The notes under the pieces were generated by a model. The model had not been told where the DNA came from, searched no databases, and was given only the letters and a program-made list of their open reading frames with translations. A DNA stretch of 64,000 bases, taken from NCBI RefSeq assembly GCF_014696135.1, contig NZ_JACJPP010000007.1, positions 124,001 to 188,000 of the forward strand, written 5' to 3'. Shown here piece by piece: positions 1 through 8,913 of the stretch. This DNA comes from Nodosilinea sp. FACHB-141 (GTDB lineage: Bacteria > Cyanobacteriota > Cyanobacteriia > Phormidesmidales > Phormidesmidaceae). Position 1 is the first letter of the stretch; the number at the start of each line of letters is the position of its first letter. Position numbers and translations under genes: made by a program.

Positions 1-7
1 TGCCTAG

Positions 8-862
8 GTGAAACCCTTGCCCGATATGGATTTGCGATCGCGCTTGGAGGCGCACTTGCAGCAGGTGGTGGGCGATCGCAACCCCTACTTTGCCTCTGCC
101 AACCACTTTTTTGTGCAGCAATACATCCAGCAGGAGTTCTCCCGCTGGGGCCATTTCACCGGTCACACCTTCGAGCATCGAGGTCAACAGCACACCAACT
201 GGGTCTTAAACCTGCCGGGGCGCGATCCTCGTCGTCCGCCTATTCTAGTTGGGGCTCACTACGACTCAGTGCCCGGCTCTCCCGGAGCCGATGACAATGC
301 CACTGGAGTCGCAGTACTGCTGGAGCTAGCCCGCGCCTTTGCCGAGCAGCCAGGCAAGTCTTCCCTACGCCTAGTAGCCTTTGACCTAGAGGAATTAGGC
401 TTTGTGGGTAGCCGCCACTATGCCGCAGCCTTACATCAGCACGGTGAACCTCTGGGACTCATGTTATCTCTTGAAATGCTGGGCTACAGCTGCCACCAGT
501 CCCACTCCCAGAACTATCCACCTGGGTTAGAGCGCATCTACCCTAACCAGGGCAACTACATCGCCCAGATCGGCCCATGGCAAAGCATTCCAACCATGAT
601 GAGGCTGTGGTGGGGTTTTCGTGCCGCCGGGTTGCGTAGCCAGTGGCTACCCGTTGTGAACCAGGGAAAGGCTGTGCCCGACACCCGACGCAGCGACCAT
701 GTCCCCTTTTGGGACTTGGGCTACCCGGCTATTTTGGTCACCGACACCGCATACCTGCGCAACCCCCATTACCACCAGCCTACCGATACGTTGGAGACGC
801 TGGATCTAGATTTTCTCACCCAGGTTTGTCAGGGGTTAATTTATGGCCTGCGCCGTTTGTGA
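8..862 (+). CDS. M28-family zinc exopeptidase
   Basis: Probable metallo-aminopeptidase of the M28 family (284 aa), which removes N-terminal residues using two zinc ions. Visible ligand motifs are HYDSVPG (His84), ADDNATG (Asp95/96), the catalytic pair in DLEELGF (Glu128/129), a downstream Glu in LEMLGY and a late His in NPHYHQPTD, all in family order. No signal peptide is visible, so a cytoplasmic location is inferred. A TAG lies directly before the GTG at position 8, so translation cannot start further upstream; an in-frame ATG 18 bases later is an alternative. The 3' end overlaps the convergent M23 gene by 27 bp. The family is clear; the substrate is unknown. Confidence 0.88.
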   Translation: MKPLPDMDLRSRLEAHLQQVVGDRNPYFASANHFFVQQYIQQEFSRWGHFTGHTFEHRGQQHTNWVLNLPGRDPRRPPILVGAHYDSVPGSPGADDNATGVAVLLELARAFAEQPGKSSLRLVAFDLEELGFVGSRHYAAALHQHGEPLGLMLSLEMLGYSCHQSHSQNYPPGLERIYPNQGNYIAQIGPWQSIPTMMRLWWGFRAAGLRSQWLPVVNQGKAVPDTRRSDHVPFWDLGYPAILVTDTAYLRNPHYHQPTDTLETLDLDFLTQVCQGLIYGLRRL

Positions 863-1471
863 GGCTTGCTGGTAGTCAAAAGTTGCCTTGAGCACCAGAG
901 CTGGGTCAACCCAAGCTCCGTCATACTTGAGACCCCAGTGCAGGTGTGGGCCAGTAGTGCTGCCGGTCATGCCCACGCGACCAATGCGCTGGCCTGCGGT
1001 CACCATTTGCCCCTGGCGAATCTCGATGCCGCCGTCGCGATCGACTAATACCCGGCCGCCTTCTTTTTCAATCACAATGCTGCCCTGCATATGGCAGTAG
1101 ATGTGAGTCCACGAGCCGGACTGAATGATAGCGGCGGTGCCGCAGGCGGTGTGGTCGTGTACTTCGACTACTTTGCCCTCCCACCAGCTGCGAATATAGC
1201 TGCCCATGGGAGCGGCCAGGTCTAGCCCGTAGTGAAAGCGGTGCCCACCCATAGGATGTTGCCGGTAGCCAAAGGGTGACGTGTAGCGCGAAAAATTTTC
1301 TAGGGGAAAAGATGATCCCAGCCATGGGTTAGCAGGGGCTGCCTCAGCGGCGATCTGTTCTTCGGCAATTACTTGGGGAGTTGATTGAGTGAGTTCTGTC
1401 ATCGTGCCAATGCCAACGCTAAGCGCAACAATCCAACCCAAAGCTTGCGCCCTGTCAAAACGACCATCCAT
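836..1471 (-). CDS. M23-family (LytM-type) peptidoglycan peptidase
   Basis: Probable cell-wall endopeptidase that cuts peptide cross-links of peptidoglycan. The C-terminal half carries the M23 fold: SPFGYRQHPMGG, then HYGLDLAAP with the first His and Asp zinc ligands, and GPHLHWGL with the HxH motif. All expected metal ligands are present. With the start at 1471 the protein is 211 aa and begins MDGRFDRAQ, followed by one hydrophobic stretch (about residues 10-25) that would be a membrane anchor or signal. The frame stays open 33 codons further upstream, but that part looks unlike an N-terminus. The gene converges on the M28 gene and overlaps its end. Confidence 0.88.
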   Translation of the reverse strand: MDGRFDRAQALGWIVALSVGIGTMTELTQSTPQVIAEEQIAAEAAPANPWLGSSFPLENFSRYTSPFGYRQHPMGGHRFHYGLDLAAPMGSYIRSWWEGKVVEVHDHTACGTAAIIQSGSWTHIYCHMQGSIVIEKEGGRVLVDRDGGIEIRQGQMVTAGQRIGRVGMTGSTTGPHLHWGLKYDGAWVDPALVLKATFDYQQASQTAQAIN

Positions 1472-1726
1472 AGCTGCAAAAACCGAGTTGCTGGGGCCTG
1501 CAATAGTACAATTGCATTCATAAGAATAGTGCAAATGCACTAAATTGCCAAGCTTTTTCTCCAGGGTCACCGGAGGGTTTAGTGGGACGCGACTCTATAG
1601 GCCAAGCTAGGGGCGAACTTTGTTGCTCAGCTCTTAATTGAACAAGGCAAACGCTGTTTGCGCATACAGACCTCCCTTGGGTTGAATTAGGGTTGTGGAG
1701 TACTGAGTTGAGCTCAATCCGTTGCT

Positions 1727-4696
1727 CTATTCGTTGCCAGCTTCCAAGGCCAGACTGTTTGTGGGCGGTTCTAGCACCTCTACAATGCCGGTTTCGCCAT
1801 TTATTCGTACCCACTGGCCGGTGTGCAGCCGTTGGGTGGCGTTGGTTACGTCCATAACGGCGGGGATGCCGTACTCGCGGGCGATGATTGCCCCATGGGA
1901 GAGACGACCCCCCACCTCGGCAATCAATCCCTGGGCGCGGGCCAGCAGGGGTGCCCAGCCGGCATCGGTGTAGGGCACCACCAGAATGAAGGGGCCATTG
2001 GCGGCAGCTACGGCTTCAAGCTGGGTGACTACCAGCACTGGACCCGCAACGGTGCCAGCACTGGCGCCAATGCCAGTGAGCTTTTGCTGCACGGTAGCAG
2101 TCGGCATAAGAGGAAGCTGGCGGCTGGGGGGCTCGTTGCCAAACACTAAGTAGGGCACGGCGGGCATTTTCTTGTCTCGCTCGTACTGGGCTTTGCGATC
2201 GCCAACCCACTCCTGCACCGCTCTCCAGTCGGGCGTTCCATTCCCCACCAGCTCCTGAATTTCCTCCAGGGTGAGCAAGAAAATGTCGTCCCGCTCCTGC
2301 AAATACCCCTGCGTTTGCCACTGGGTGGCCAGGGCCAGAATGCTCCAGCGCAGCTCGGCCAGCAGCCGGTTGTAGAGGGTGTTCACCTGCCCCTTTAGAT
2401 CTAGGCGGCGTTGGACGGTGGTGGCTTTGCCTTGGGAGGCAGCAGATTTGGGAGGTGGCGGCTGCCGTACGAACTGGGCTAGCAGTTCACGCACTGGGCC
2501 AGGGCTTTCTTGCCAGGTAGCCACGGCAATGTCGGTTCCCACGGGGCTGAGGTAGCCGTATTGCTCAATAAACTGCCCCATAGCCTTGAGCAACGATTCG
2601 CCGTCGGTGCTTTCGGCCAAGGCCGTCATCAGCGACGAGCTGTCGGTAATGCGGGCCAGCTCGGGCTTCGAGAGCGTCTGGCGAATGTCTTGGGCGATCG
2701 CCCGCAACGCTTCCAAAGCCGCAATCTCGTCATTTTGCATCGGGTTGAGGCTTTCTTCCGGCACCTTGAGCAGGGCGCGGCGCAGGGCAAAGCTAAGCGG
2801 ACCGAGGATGTTGTAGTAAGTGACCCGCTTCAGCAGGGCGAGAATGGTGTCTACTCGGTCGAGCAATTCCTGGGGCGTGAGGGCATCCCTGGGCGTCTCG
2901 GCTAAGGCTTGCAGGGCTGGGGCGAAGCGATCGCGATTCTCCTGGGCAAACTGCTGCTCTAGCTTGAGTTCACGGCGCAGCAGGCGCACCAGACCAGGCA
3001 TATTTCGCAGCGTAGAGCCGAGGGGAGGGCGGCTAAACTTAGCTCCGCGCGTTAAAAACTCTAGGCTTTCGGCGGGCAGACCCATGCGGCGAAAGATGTC
3101 CCCCAGCAGGGTGGCGTTGAAGTAGGCGTGGGCGTGGTGCAGCGTAGCGGTGGCCTCGAAGTCGAGCCCACGGGCGCGATCGCCCAGCACCACCGTAAAA
3201 ATCTCGCCCCACACGCCGCAGGTCAAAGGCCGATTAATCGACCAGGTCAGCGGGCGAATCGTGCCGGGGATCACCTCGGCGGCGATCTTGCGCGTCCATA
3301 GCGGTTGCAGAGTAGTAATCGGGCGACTCTGCAACAGCCACAGCGTTTCCCCATCAAAACTCCACTCAATGTCTTGGGGAACGCCCTGGTAGCGGCTCTC
3401 CAGGTGGCGGGCTAGGTAAGCCACCTGCTGAAGCAGCCGCGAGGGGGTCTGGCCCTGGCCCTCAACCGTCAGCGTCAGCGCGTCGGAGAGCTGCCAATCG
3501 GCCTCGGCGATCGCCGCTAGGGGAGGCACATCGTCGGGCTGCACCAGCACCCGATACTGTTCGGGCGTCACCTGACCTCCCACCACCTGGTCGGCCCCAC
3601 CGGGCAGCGCTTCGATCACCACCGCATCGCCGCAGCGGGCAATGGGGTCACGGCTAAAGGCCACTCCCGAAAATTGCCCCTGCACCTGCTGCTGCACGAT
3701 TACCGCCAGCCCCTGCTCGGGTAAACCCTTGCTCTGCCGATAGGCCTTGGCTTGAGGTGCGCTATAGGACGAGAACACCCGCACGATCGCCGCCGCCAGC
3801 GCCTCCTGGTCAGTGATATTCAAAAATGATTCATACACTCCCGCCGCCGAGGCCGTGCCCGTGTCTTCGTCCTGGGCCGAGGAGCGGACGGCGAGGGGCT
3901 GGGTGGGGGAGGGCTCCGCGATCGCCAGTAGCGCAGTCGGATCATCCCCGGCGGGCAGCACATAGCCGCGTGGCACCGGGTAACCCCAGGCTGTTAGCTG
4001 GCCCAAGGTGGCCGCTTTGTGGCCAAACTTGGTGGGGTCAAGGGCGCGATCGAGGGCAACAAGGGCGCGATCGCCGCGAAAAAACCGAAACATGGTGCGA
4101 GACTCCAATCGTCCTTCATCGTCAGGCAAATCGAGATCGTCAGGTAGCTTTTGATAAATCCAGGCGATCAGCCCGCTTAGGCAAGACATCGCCAATACCA
4201 GCTCTCCATCTGAGTGGCGCAGAGCGGTGATCAGCGGTAGCAACACCAGCGACAGCAGGCGACCCTGCCGCCGCTCGCGAAAGACAGTAAACCCCAGCCC
4301 GCTAAGGATAAACGTTAGCAGTGCCGTCGGCCAGTCGTACGCCGCGACGCCCCACACCACGTTGGTGGTGCCCGCTCCCTTGGCAAACCAGTAGCGACCC
4401 ATCACTAGCCCAATCAGAGCAATAAGTTCCCACACCGGGTCTGCTGGGAAGTAGTGCCGCGCCAGTAGCACGACCCCAATGCCCTTGGCCGCCTCTAGCA
4501 AGACCGCCACAATGCCCGCCACTTTACCACCGTGGTAAAAAGCAGCCGACACGCCGACATTGCCCGTGCCCACTCGCCGCAGCCGTTTCCCCGAAATCAG
4601 CCGAGTCGACCACCCCGTGAGGGGCAACCCACCCGCTATCGGAGACAGCACGAAGATTAAAAAGGCACCCCAAACCTGGGTAAGGGTCATAGCCAT
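1727..4696 (-). CDS. Fusion: PlsY-like membrane domain + PEP-utilising dikinase (RPH/PpsA-like)
   Basis: A 989-aa two-part protein. Residues 1 to about 200 are hydrophobic and resemble PlsY, the acyl-phosphate:glycerol-3-phosphate acyltransferase: GTGNVGVSAAFYHGGK matches its first motif, but the second glycine-rich motif is only GRYWFAKGAG, so activity is doubtful. From about residue 215 it is a PPDK_N-type ATP-grasp domain (KAATLGQL, AVRSSAQDEDT, GVAFSRDP, WSFDGETLWLLQSRP), then a helical middle part with PGTIRPLTWS, then a C-terminal swivelling domain with GGRLSHGAIIAREYGIPAV, whose His carries phosphate in this family. The TIM barrel of true PEP synthase is absent, as in rifampin phosphotransferases. 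The acceptor is unknown. Confidence 0.82.
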   Translation of the reverse strand: MAMTLTQVWGAFLIFVLSPIAGGLPLTGWSTRLISGKRLRRVGTGNVGVSAAFYHGGKVAGIVAVLLEAAKGIGVVLLARHYFPADPVWELIALIGLVMGRYWFAKGAGTTNVVWGVAAYDWPTALLTFILSGLGFTVFRERRQGRLLSLVLLPLITALRHSDGELVLAMSCLSGLIAWIYQKLPDDLDLPDDEGRLESRTMFRFFRGDRALVALDRALDPTKFGHKAATLGQLTAWGYPVPRGYVLPAGDDPTALLAIAEPSPTQPLAVRSSAQDEDTGTASAAGVYESFLNITDQEALAAAIVRVFSSYSAPQAKAYRQSKGLPEQGLAVIVQQQVQGQFSGVAFSRDPIARCGDAVVIEALPGGADQVVGGQVTPEQYRVLVQPDDVPPLAAIAEADWQLSDALTLTVEGQGQTPSRLLQQVAYLARHLESRYQGVPQDIEWSFDGETLWLLQSRPITTLQPLWTRKIAAEVIPGTIRPLTWSINRPLTCGVWGEIFTVVLGDRARGLDFEATATLHHAHAYFNATLLGDIFRRMGLPAESLEFLTRGAKFSRPPLGSTLRNMPGLVRLLRRELKLEQQFAQENRDRFAPALQALAETPRDALTPQELLDRVDTILALLKRVTYYNILGPLSFALRRALLKVPEESLNPMQNDEIAALEALRAIAQDIRQTLSKPELARITDSSSLMTALAESTDGESLLKAMGQFIEQYGYLSPVGTDIAVATWQESPGPVRELLAQFVRQPPPPKSAASQGKATTVQRRLDLKGQVNTLYNRLLAELRWSILALATQWQTQGYLQERDDIFLLTLEEIQELVGNGTPDWRAVQEWVGDRKAQYERDKKMPAVPYLVFGNEPPSRQLPLMPTATVQQKLTGIGASAGTVAGPVLVVTQLEAVAAANGPFILVVPYTDAGWAPLLARAQGLIAEVGGRLSHGAIIAREYGIPAVMDVTNATQRLHTGQWVRINGETGIVEVLEPPTNSLALEAGNE

Positions 4697-4805
4697 TGTC
4701 GTTGCGGGTTAGATGACATCAGCAAAGGGCCAAGGCGTTGTACTACCCCTTAAACCTTACACCGGGAACCTTAAACCCTCTGTATCTCTGAGCCATTGCA
4801 GGGAC

Positions 4806-4833
4806 GTAGCCCTATTCATAGGGCCTAACGTCG
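4806..4833 (-). repeat. Palindrome overlapping a stop codon
   Basis: Inverted repeat ACGTAGCCCTAT / ATAGGGCCTAACGT with a short loop. It covers the last codons and TAG stop of the coiled-coil gene. There is no clear T-run after it, so it may be a REP-like palindrome rather than a simple terminator. Confidence 0.45.
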
Positions 4834-5486
4834 TACTGTATGTAGGGCTGCGGCTGGGCAGGCGGCGGTAGGGGCTGCTTTTCGTAATAAAAGTAGGGGT
4901 TGGGCGGCATGCGCACCGGATACATCATTGGCTGGGGAGGCTGCGGGTTGCGCCGTTGAAGGTGCATGAGCCACAGGGCAATAACTGCAAAGGCCGTGCC
5001 ACCCCCCAAGACCAGCAGCATAAACAGACCCAAAATGCCCCACAGCAGCATGGTCTGAGTCTCGTTGCTGCGCGGTATTGACTCAATCAGCCGCACCTGC
5101 TGAGAGGTCATCTCCTCTACCGCCGTCTGGTAGGTGTCGAGTTGCTCCATCACCGCTTCGGTTTCGGCCTGCTGGCGCTCAAGCTGAGCCTTGAGGTCAT
5201 CGGCCAGATTCTCCTGGGCGCGCAGCTCGTCCTGTAAGCTGTTCACCAAATCTTGCTGTCGGTTTAGATCGCGCTCAAAGCGGTCTTGCTGTAAATCTTG
5301 GCCAGCAGTGGGTGGCGACGGCACCGGTACAGTCTGAACGTTCAGACTTTCTGCGCTGGGAGGGGGTGGCGGCAGCGACGGCGTTGTCCCTGTGCCGGTT
5401 TTGACCAGCAGCGTCAGAATAAACAGCGCACCACCGGCAGCGCAACAGGTGATTAAGATAGGTTTTTCCCTCGTCAATCCCTGCAA
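4812..5486 (-). CDS. Membrane-anchored coiled-coil protein, unknown function
   Basis: Hypothetical protein of 224 aa. An N-terminal hydrophobic segment (about 8-28) is followed by a Pro-rich stretch, then a Gln/Glu/Leu-rich coiled coil (about 65-135), a second membrane segment (about 148-172, GLFMLLVLGGGTAFAVIALW) and a Pro/Tyr-rich tail (PPPAQPQPYIQYD). The start is a TTG with a good AAGGGA ribosome site eight bases upstream; no in-frame ATG lies nearby. A palindrome overlaps the stop codon (4806-4833). The family was not recognised. The layout suggests an envelope-spanning or scaffold protein, which is inference only. Confidence 0.6.
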   Translation of the reverse strand: MQGLTREKPILITCCAAGGALFILTLLVKTGTGTTPSLPPPPPSAESLNVQTVPVPSPPTAGQDLQQDRFERDLNRQQDLVNSLQDELRAQENLADDLKAQLERQQAETEAVMEQLDTYQTAVEEMTSQQVRLIESIPRSNETQTMLLWGILGLFMLLVLGGGTAFAVIALWLMHLQRRNPQPPQPMMYPVRMPPNPYFYYEKQPLPPPAQPQPYIQYDVRPYE

Positions 5487-5743
5487 GATCTCATTCCCTT
5501 GTTGTTGTGGTGTTAGTTAGATTTTCAGGAACGGTCTTAAAGACGATCAAACCCAGCCTAAGGGAAGGGTAACGCAGTGGTAGGTTTCCCAAGAGCGATC
5601 TAGTAACCGATCTACTGTGGGAATTGCCAGATATCCTGACTACGGCCTGCTGCATCTCATTAACGGTAAACAAGATGCAGAAAAAATCCGTGATTCCTAG
5701 GACCTATACATCAGATCATTATACATCGGCCCAGAATTGGCAC

Positions 5744-5806
5744 AACAAAAACCGGGTTTCTGCCAGGGTAGCCAACAAAAGCTAGCTATTTTGGCCGAAA
5801 CCCGGC
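5744..5806 (-). terminator. Rho-independent terminator after the Trypco1 gene
   Basis: Read on the minus strand, CCGGGTTTC pairs with GAAACCCGG across an AT-rich loop and is followed by TTTTTGTTG. It lies 34 bp past the stop of the Trypco1 gene. The same GAAACCCGG stem appears again at 30925-30995. Confidence 0.7.
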
Positions 5807-5839
5807 TGGGTGACGATGATTTCTAGTTTTAGGGGCAGT

Positions 5840-6214
5840 TTAGTTGAACGAGCACTCTACGGTAATTTTCAAGTTGCTCTCTGCGGTGCCTTTAGTAACA
5901 TAGGGAACGCCTGCCTCTCCGCCGACCTTAAGGCCAAACTCTAGGGTGACTTTTTCGACGTTGGCGGTGGCCATGTCTTTGAAGGCGCTCATGGTGTGAC
6001 TGGTGTAGGTGCGAATGGTGCCTTCAATGGCCTTGAAGCTCTGAGCTGCCTGAATTTGAACGGCTTGGTTGGCGCTGTTCCATCCCTTAGCGGTGCGGGT
6101 AGTTTCGCCAGAGGAGTCGAGGATTGGGGCCGAGTCGGGAGCAACCACGTCGTCGGTGGCTTCCATATAGATCTCGGTGCCATCCTCTAAGCGGATGGGG
6201 ACCAGTTGAGTCAT
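5840..6214 (-). CDS. Trypco1-domain (CU044_2847-type) protein
   Basis: A 124-aa protein that looks like trypsin-co-occurring domain 1. It opens with MTQLVPIRLEDGTEIYMEA, has a central helical stretch (about 45-85) and ends in beta strands with KVTLEFGLKVGGEAGVPYVTKGTAESNLKITVE, the hallmark EFG(L)K..GEAG..V.KG..E motif. In other bacteria this domain is found in predicted conflict or effector modules beside trypsin-like proteases or NTPases. Here no protease or effector partner is adjacent. The ATG at 6214 is preferred over the open frame to 6271 because the domain begins directly after it. A terminator follows, so it may be monocistronic. Confidence 0.72.
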   Translation of the reverse strand: MTQLVPIRLEDGTEIYMEATDDVVAPDSAPILDSSGETTRTAKGWNSANQAVQIQAAQSFKAIEGTIRTYTSHTMSAFKDMATANVEKVTLEFGLKVGGEAGVPYVTKGTAESNLKITVECSFN

Positions 6215-6320
6215 AGTGCACACTCCGATGGTTAAGATGCGTATCCGATCGCTAGCATTCCCAAAATCCAAGGCTGCTTGCCAACTCTGGGTGATTTTTC
6301 TGGGCAGCGCAGCACTCAGC

Positions 6321-7202
6321 TCAAGGCTGACCGTCTAAAAAGTCGCGAAAGTTAGTCCAGGTAGTTTGGTTCGGGCGATTGTCGTTTAGAGGGGGCGGGG
6401 TTTGATAGAGAGCAAAGTTATCTGCAATTTGGCTTCGCAGGGGCTCGGGTAACTGTTGCCACGTGCCTACACGGGTGCCGGCCGCATGCACCACGAGGTC
6501 GCCGGGGTGCCCTCCCATTCTCATCCAGGGTAGCCAGGGAGATATGCGATTCCAGCTAACAGCTATATCGTCTATGTCCTGATCTGCTGAGGCCAGTAGT
6601 TGCGATCGCCGAGCCGAAAAAGTGAACATTTCCATCGCATGGTAATGGCCACCAACATAGTCTTGATATTCCCCTCCTAACGGATTGGCGTAGAACAAGG
6701 GCAATGTCACTGTGAAGAAGAGGAAGTCTGTGTCGCCAAAACTTTGAAACTGAAGGCGTTGCCCAGTGGTGTCGGCCCAAAACGGGGAGGAGTTAACGAG
6801 ATCATTGGCTACCGGGTATACGGTCGTGGTTTCCCCAGTCCAAGGGTTTTTCCAGGTGTTTAGCAGGGCATTGGTTTCAGGGTCGAGGTAAATCATCACT
6901 TCTCGGGTGACTTGCCGAAAGCCCGCAGCGCCGGTTTCAGACGTTAGCGAAGTGCAGGCGCGAGTACTTACACCTTGCACATTAAACAAATGGCAGTCGG
7001 CTTCTCCGGGCCGGCGGCTAAAAACCTTGCCTTGCCAGACAAAATATACGGTTTTGCCGTCTTCCACTGAGCAAAGCAGCTTGCGGAATACCTGAAGCGC
7101 ATCCTCAGGGCGATTGAGGTCGAGCGGGGTGGCGATCGCTGCCCCAGACCCAGTGGTGGCAGCCCAAGGCCCGATCATGACTCCCAACAATTTTGACAGC
7201 AT
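6321..7202 (-). CDS. DUF1838 family protein, probably exported
   Basis: Secreted-looking protein of 293 aa that fits DUF1838: LDLNRPEDALQVFRKLLCSVEDGKTVYFVWQGKVFSRRPGE near the N-terminus, then HLFNVQGVSTRAC, WKNPWTGETTTVYPV and, near the end, ISPWLPWMRMGGHPG. The first 25 residues form a signal-like hydrophobic segment ending ...AATTGSGAAIATP. The ATG at 7202 has a GAGGAGA ribosome site at good spacing and is preferred over the TTG at 7217. The biochemical role of DUF1838 is not known to me. It lies about 100 bp upstream of the Trypco1 gene on the same strand. Confidence 0.78.
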   Translation of the reverse strand: MLSKLLGVMIGPWAATTGSGAAIATPLDLNRPEDALQVFRKLLCSVEDGKTVYFVWQGKVFSRRPGEADCHLFNVQGVSTRACTSLTSETGAAGFRQVTREVMIYLDPETNALLNTWKNPWTGETTTVYPVANDLVNSSPFWADTTGQRLQFQSFGDTDFLFFTVTLPLFYANPLGGEYQDYVGGHYHAMEMFTFSARRSQLLASADQDIDDIAVSWNRISPWLPWMRMGGHPGDLVVHAAGTRVGTWQQLPEPLRSQIADNFALYQTPPPLNDNRPNQTTWTNFRDFLDGQP

Positions 7203-7460
7203 GAGCGTTCTCCTCAACGACTGGCAACTGATGGGCCGCTGATGCCGGTTGATAGGTCCGTATGCTTAGCCCAAGGCAGAGATCTCCAACCATATCAAAT
7301 CAGGCGGTTTGGCTATTACCCTGGTCAAGGTTGTTGATGCGAGCCAGCCACCTGCGATCGCTTAAGTCTGTGACAATAGGTTTCCCGTACCGCAACCGAC
7401 CACCAAACCCTTTAGTTTTTGTTTATATAAAAGAAGGGAGTCTCGGCCGAGAGGGTGACG

Positions 7461-7988
7461 ATGGCGGATTTGGCAACGGATGCTTACACCAACAATGGTG
7501 AGTTTTTATACCTGGCTGAGGATGCTCAGCAGATTTTGAGTATTGCGATCGCCCGTCAAACCGAGTCAGGTGAGCTTTCCCGCGCTCAGCTGCTAGAAAT
7601 TGCCGATGAATTGGGCATCTCTGCCGACACCATAGCCGCCGCCGAGCGCGAATGGGATGTCAAAAAGTATGAGCTGGCCGACCAAAGGCTATTCGACAGC
7701 CAGCGCCGCCAACGGTTTCACCATGGGCTGTCTCAATTCGCCATTTTTGGTGGTTTCTTGCTGCTGTTCTTGGTGCTGACCGGCGGCGTTGGGTTTTGGG
7801 GCGGGCTGGTGAAGTTTTTGCTTTATCTCGGAGTTGCCCCCTGGGGTCTTAAGCTCAGCTGGGATGCCTGGCGTATCTACCGCCCTAATGAGTATGGCTA
7901 CCGCCAGGAATTTCAGCGCTGGCGGCGCAAGCAGCAGATGAAGCGGGTGGTTGGCGGTGCCATGCGGCGACTGCTGGGGCCGTCCTAG
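7461..7988 (+). CDS. 2TM-domain protein
   Basis: A 175-aa protein with an N-terminal soluble helical part (SGELSRAQLLEIADELGISADTIAAAEREW) typical of cyanobacterial proteins with an acid-rich N-terminal helix-turn segment, and a 2TM domain at about 95-135 made of two hydrophobic helices (FAIFGGFLLLFLVLTGGVGF and VKFLLYLGVAPWGLKLSWDAW), followed by a basic tail. An ATG at 7461 lies two codons inside an upstream GTG. The function is unknown; in related proteins the 2TM module is attached to kinases or regulators. It stands alone, upstream of the convergent hypB. Confidence 0.65.
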   Translation: MADLATDAYTNNGEFLYLAEDAQQILSIAIARQTESGELSRAQLLEIADELGISADTIAAAEREWDVKKYELADQRLFDSQRRQRFHHGLSQFAIFGGFLLLFLVLTGGVGFWGGLVKFLLYLGVAPWGLKLSWDAWRIYRPNEYGYRQEFQRWRRKQQMKRVVGGAMRRLLGPS

Positions 7989-8033
7989 CGGCCTGCTAGA
8001 TATCTCTAGGTTGCAGCCGCGCAGCGAGGCAGC

Positions 8034-8735
8034 TTAGGCGTGGGTATGGCTCTTGGTGGAAGTTGACGCCTGAACGCGCGATCGCACCCACCCAAACCAT
8101 TCTTCTAATCCTTCGCCGGTCTTAGCCGAAACGGAAATAATCGTGCAGTGGGGATTCATCTGCCGCACGTTGGCTGCGATCTGCTCGATGTTCACGTCTA
8201 GGTAGGGAGCCAAATCTACCTTGGTGATCAGCAAACAGTCGGCCTCTTGAAACATGATCGGATACTTGAGAGGCTTGTCTTCTCCCTCAGTAATGCTCAG
8301 CAGGGCGATTTTGGCGTGTTCGCCCACCTCAAATTCGGCGGGGCAGACCAGGTTACCCACGTTTTCGACCAGCACCAGATCGAGGGCATTCGGGTCGTAC
8401 TGGTGCTCTAGAGTGTGAATGCCACCGGCCACCATCTTGGCGTCCAGATGGCACGATCGCCCCGTATTAATCGCCACTACTGGCACCCCGTACTGGCGCA
8501 GGCGATCGGCATCCAGTTCGGTGGTCATGTCGCCTTCGATGACGGCGATCGCCAGCTTTTGGTGCAGCCCTTCCAAGGTGCGTTCCAGCAGCGCGGTCTT
8601 GCCTGCCCCTGGGCTGCTCATGATGTTCATGCAGGTGATGCCCCAGGCGTCGAAGTGAGCGCGGTTATGGTCGGCCCCCGCCTGGTTGACGTGGAGCAGA
8701 TCGATACCAAGGGCAGCGTCAAAGGTTTGGTGCAT
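8034..8735 (-). CDS. hypB: HypB-type nickel-insertion GTPase
   Basis: GTPase that delivers nickel to an apo-enzyme (233 aa). Visible motifs: P-loop MSSPGAGKT (about 40-48), EGDMTTE, the metal-site motif [21 protein letters not shown] with a second conserved Cys, and the guanine-recognition TKVD. The N-terminus lacks the His-rich nickel store of some HypB proteins; a small TKSHTHA tail may bind metal. It is the last gene of gdmH-hypA-hypB, with no hydrogenase genes nearby, so the likely client is the guanidine hydrolase, as in Synechocystis. The gap to hypA (about 175 bp) holds two repeats. Confidence 0.92.
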   Translation of the reverse strand: MHQTFDAALGIDLLHVNQAGADHNRAHFDAWGITCMNIMSSPGAGKTALLERTLEGLHQKLAIAVIEGDMTTELDADRLRQYGVPVVAINTGRSCHLDAKMVAGGIHTLEHQYDPNALDLVLVENVGNLVCPAEFEVGEHAKIALLSITEGEDKPLKYPIMFQEADCLLITKVDLAPYLDVNIEQIAANVRQMNPHCTIISVSAKTGEGLEEWFGWVRSRVQASTSTKSHTHA

Positions 8736-8773
8736 GGAGGGAACAACTTTGGATTGGGAATTTTGGATATCCG

Positions 8774-8813
8774 GCTCCCCTCGCCCTCTGGGAGAGGGGC
8801 TGGGGGTGAGGGC
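8774..8813. repeat. G/C-rich hairpin repeat in the hypA-hypB spacer
   Basis: CCCTCGCCCTCTGGG followed by AGAGGGGCTGGGGGTGAGGG forms nested inverted repeats. Sequences of this kind are widespread dispersed repeats in cyanobacteria. Only one copy was seen in the window. Confidence 0.5.
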
Positions 8814-8862
8814 ATAAAAGAATTTTGGATGAGGCTCGGTATTCTATGCCGAGACTTTGGGC

Positions 8863-8913
8863 GGTGCATTGCTGCGCGTAGGCGAAGCCGCGCCTTAGCG
8901 CTATGCCCCCTAC
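8863..8913 (+). repeat. 51-bp dispersed repeat, copy A
   Basis: Runs from GGTGCATTGCTGCGCG to CTATGCCCCCTAC. The reverse complement of 34764-34814 matches it at 45 of 51 positions. Its last four bases supply the TAG stop codon of hypA (minus strand), so the repeat abuts or trims the end of that gene. Confidence 0.7.

Noticed and set aside
5491-5673. A 60-aa minus-strand open frame upstream of the coiled-coil gene
   Set aside because: Lies in the promoter spacer, lacks codon signal and is not like any known small protein.
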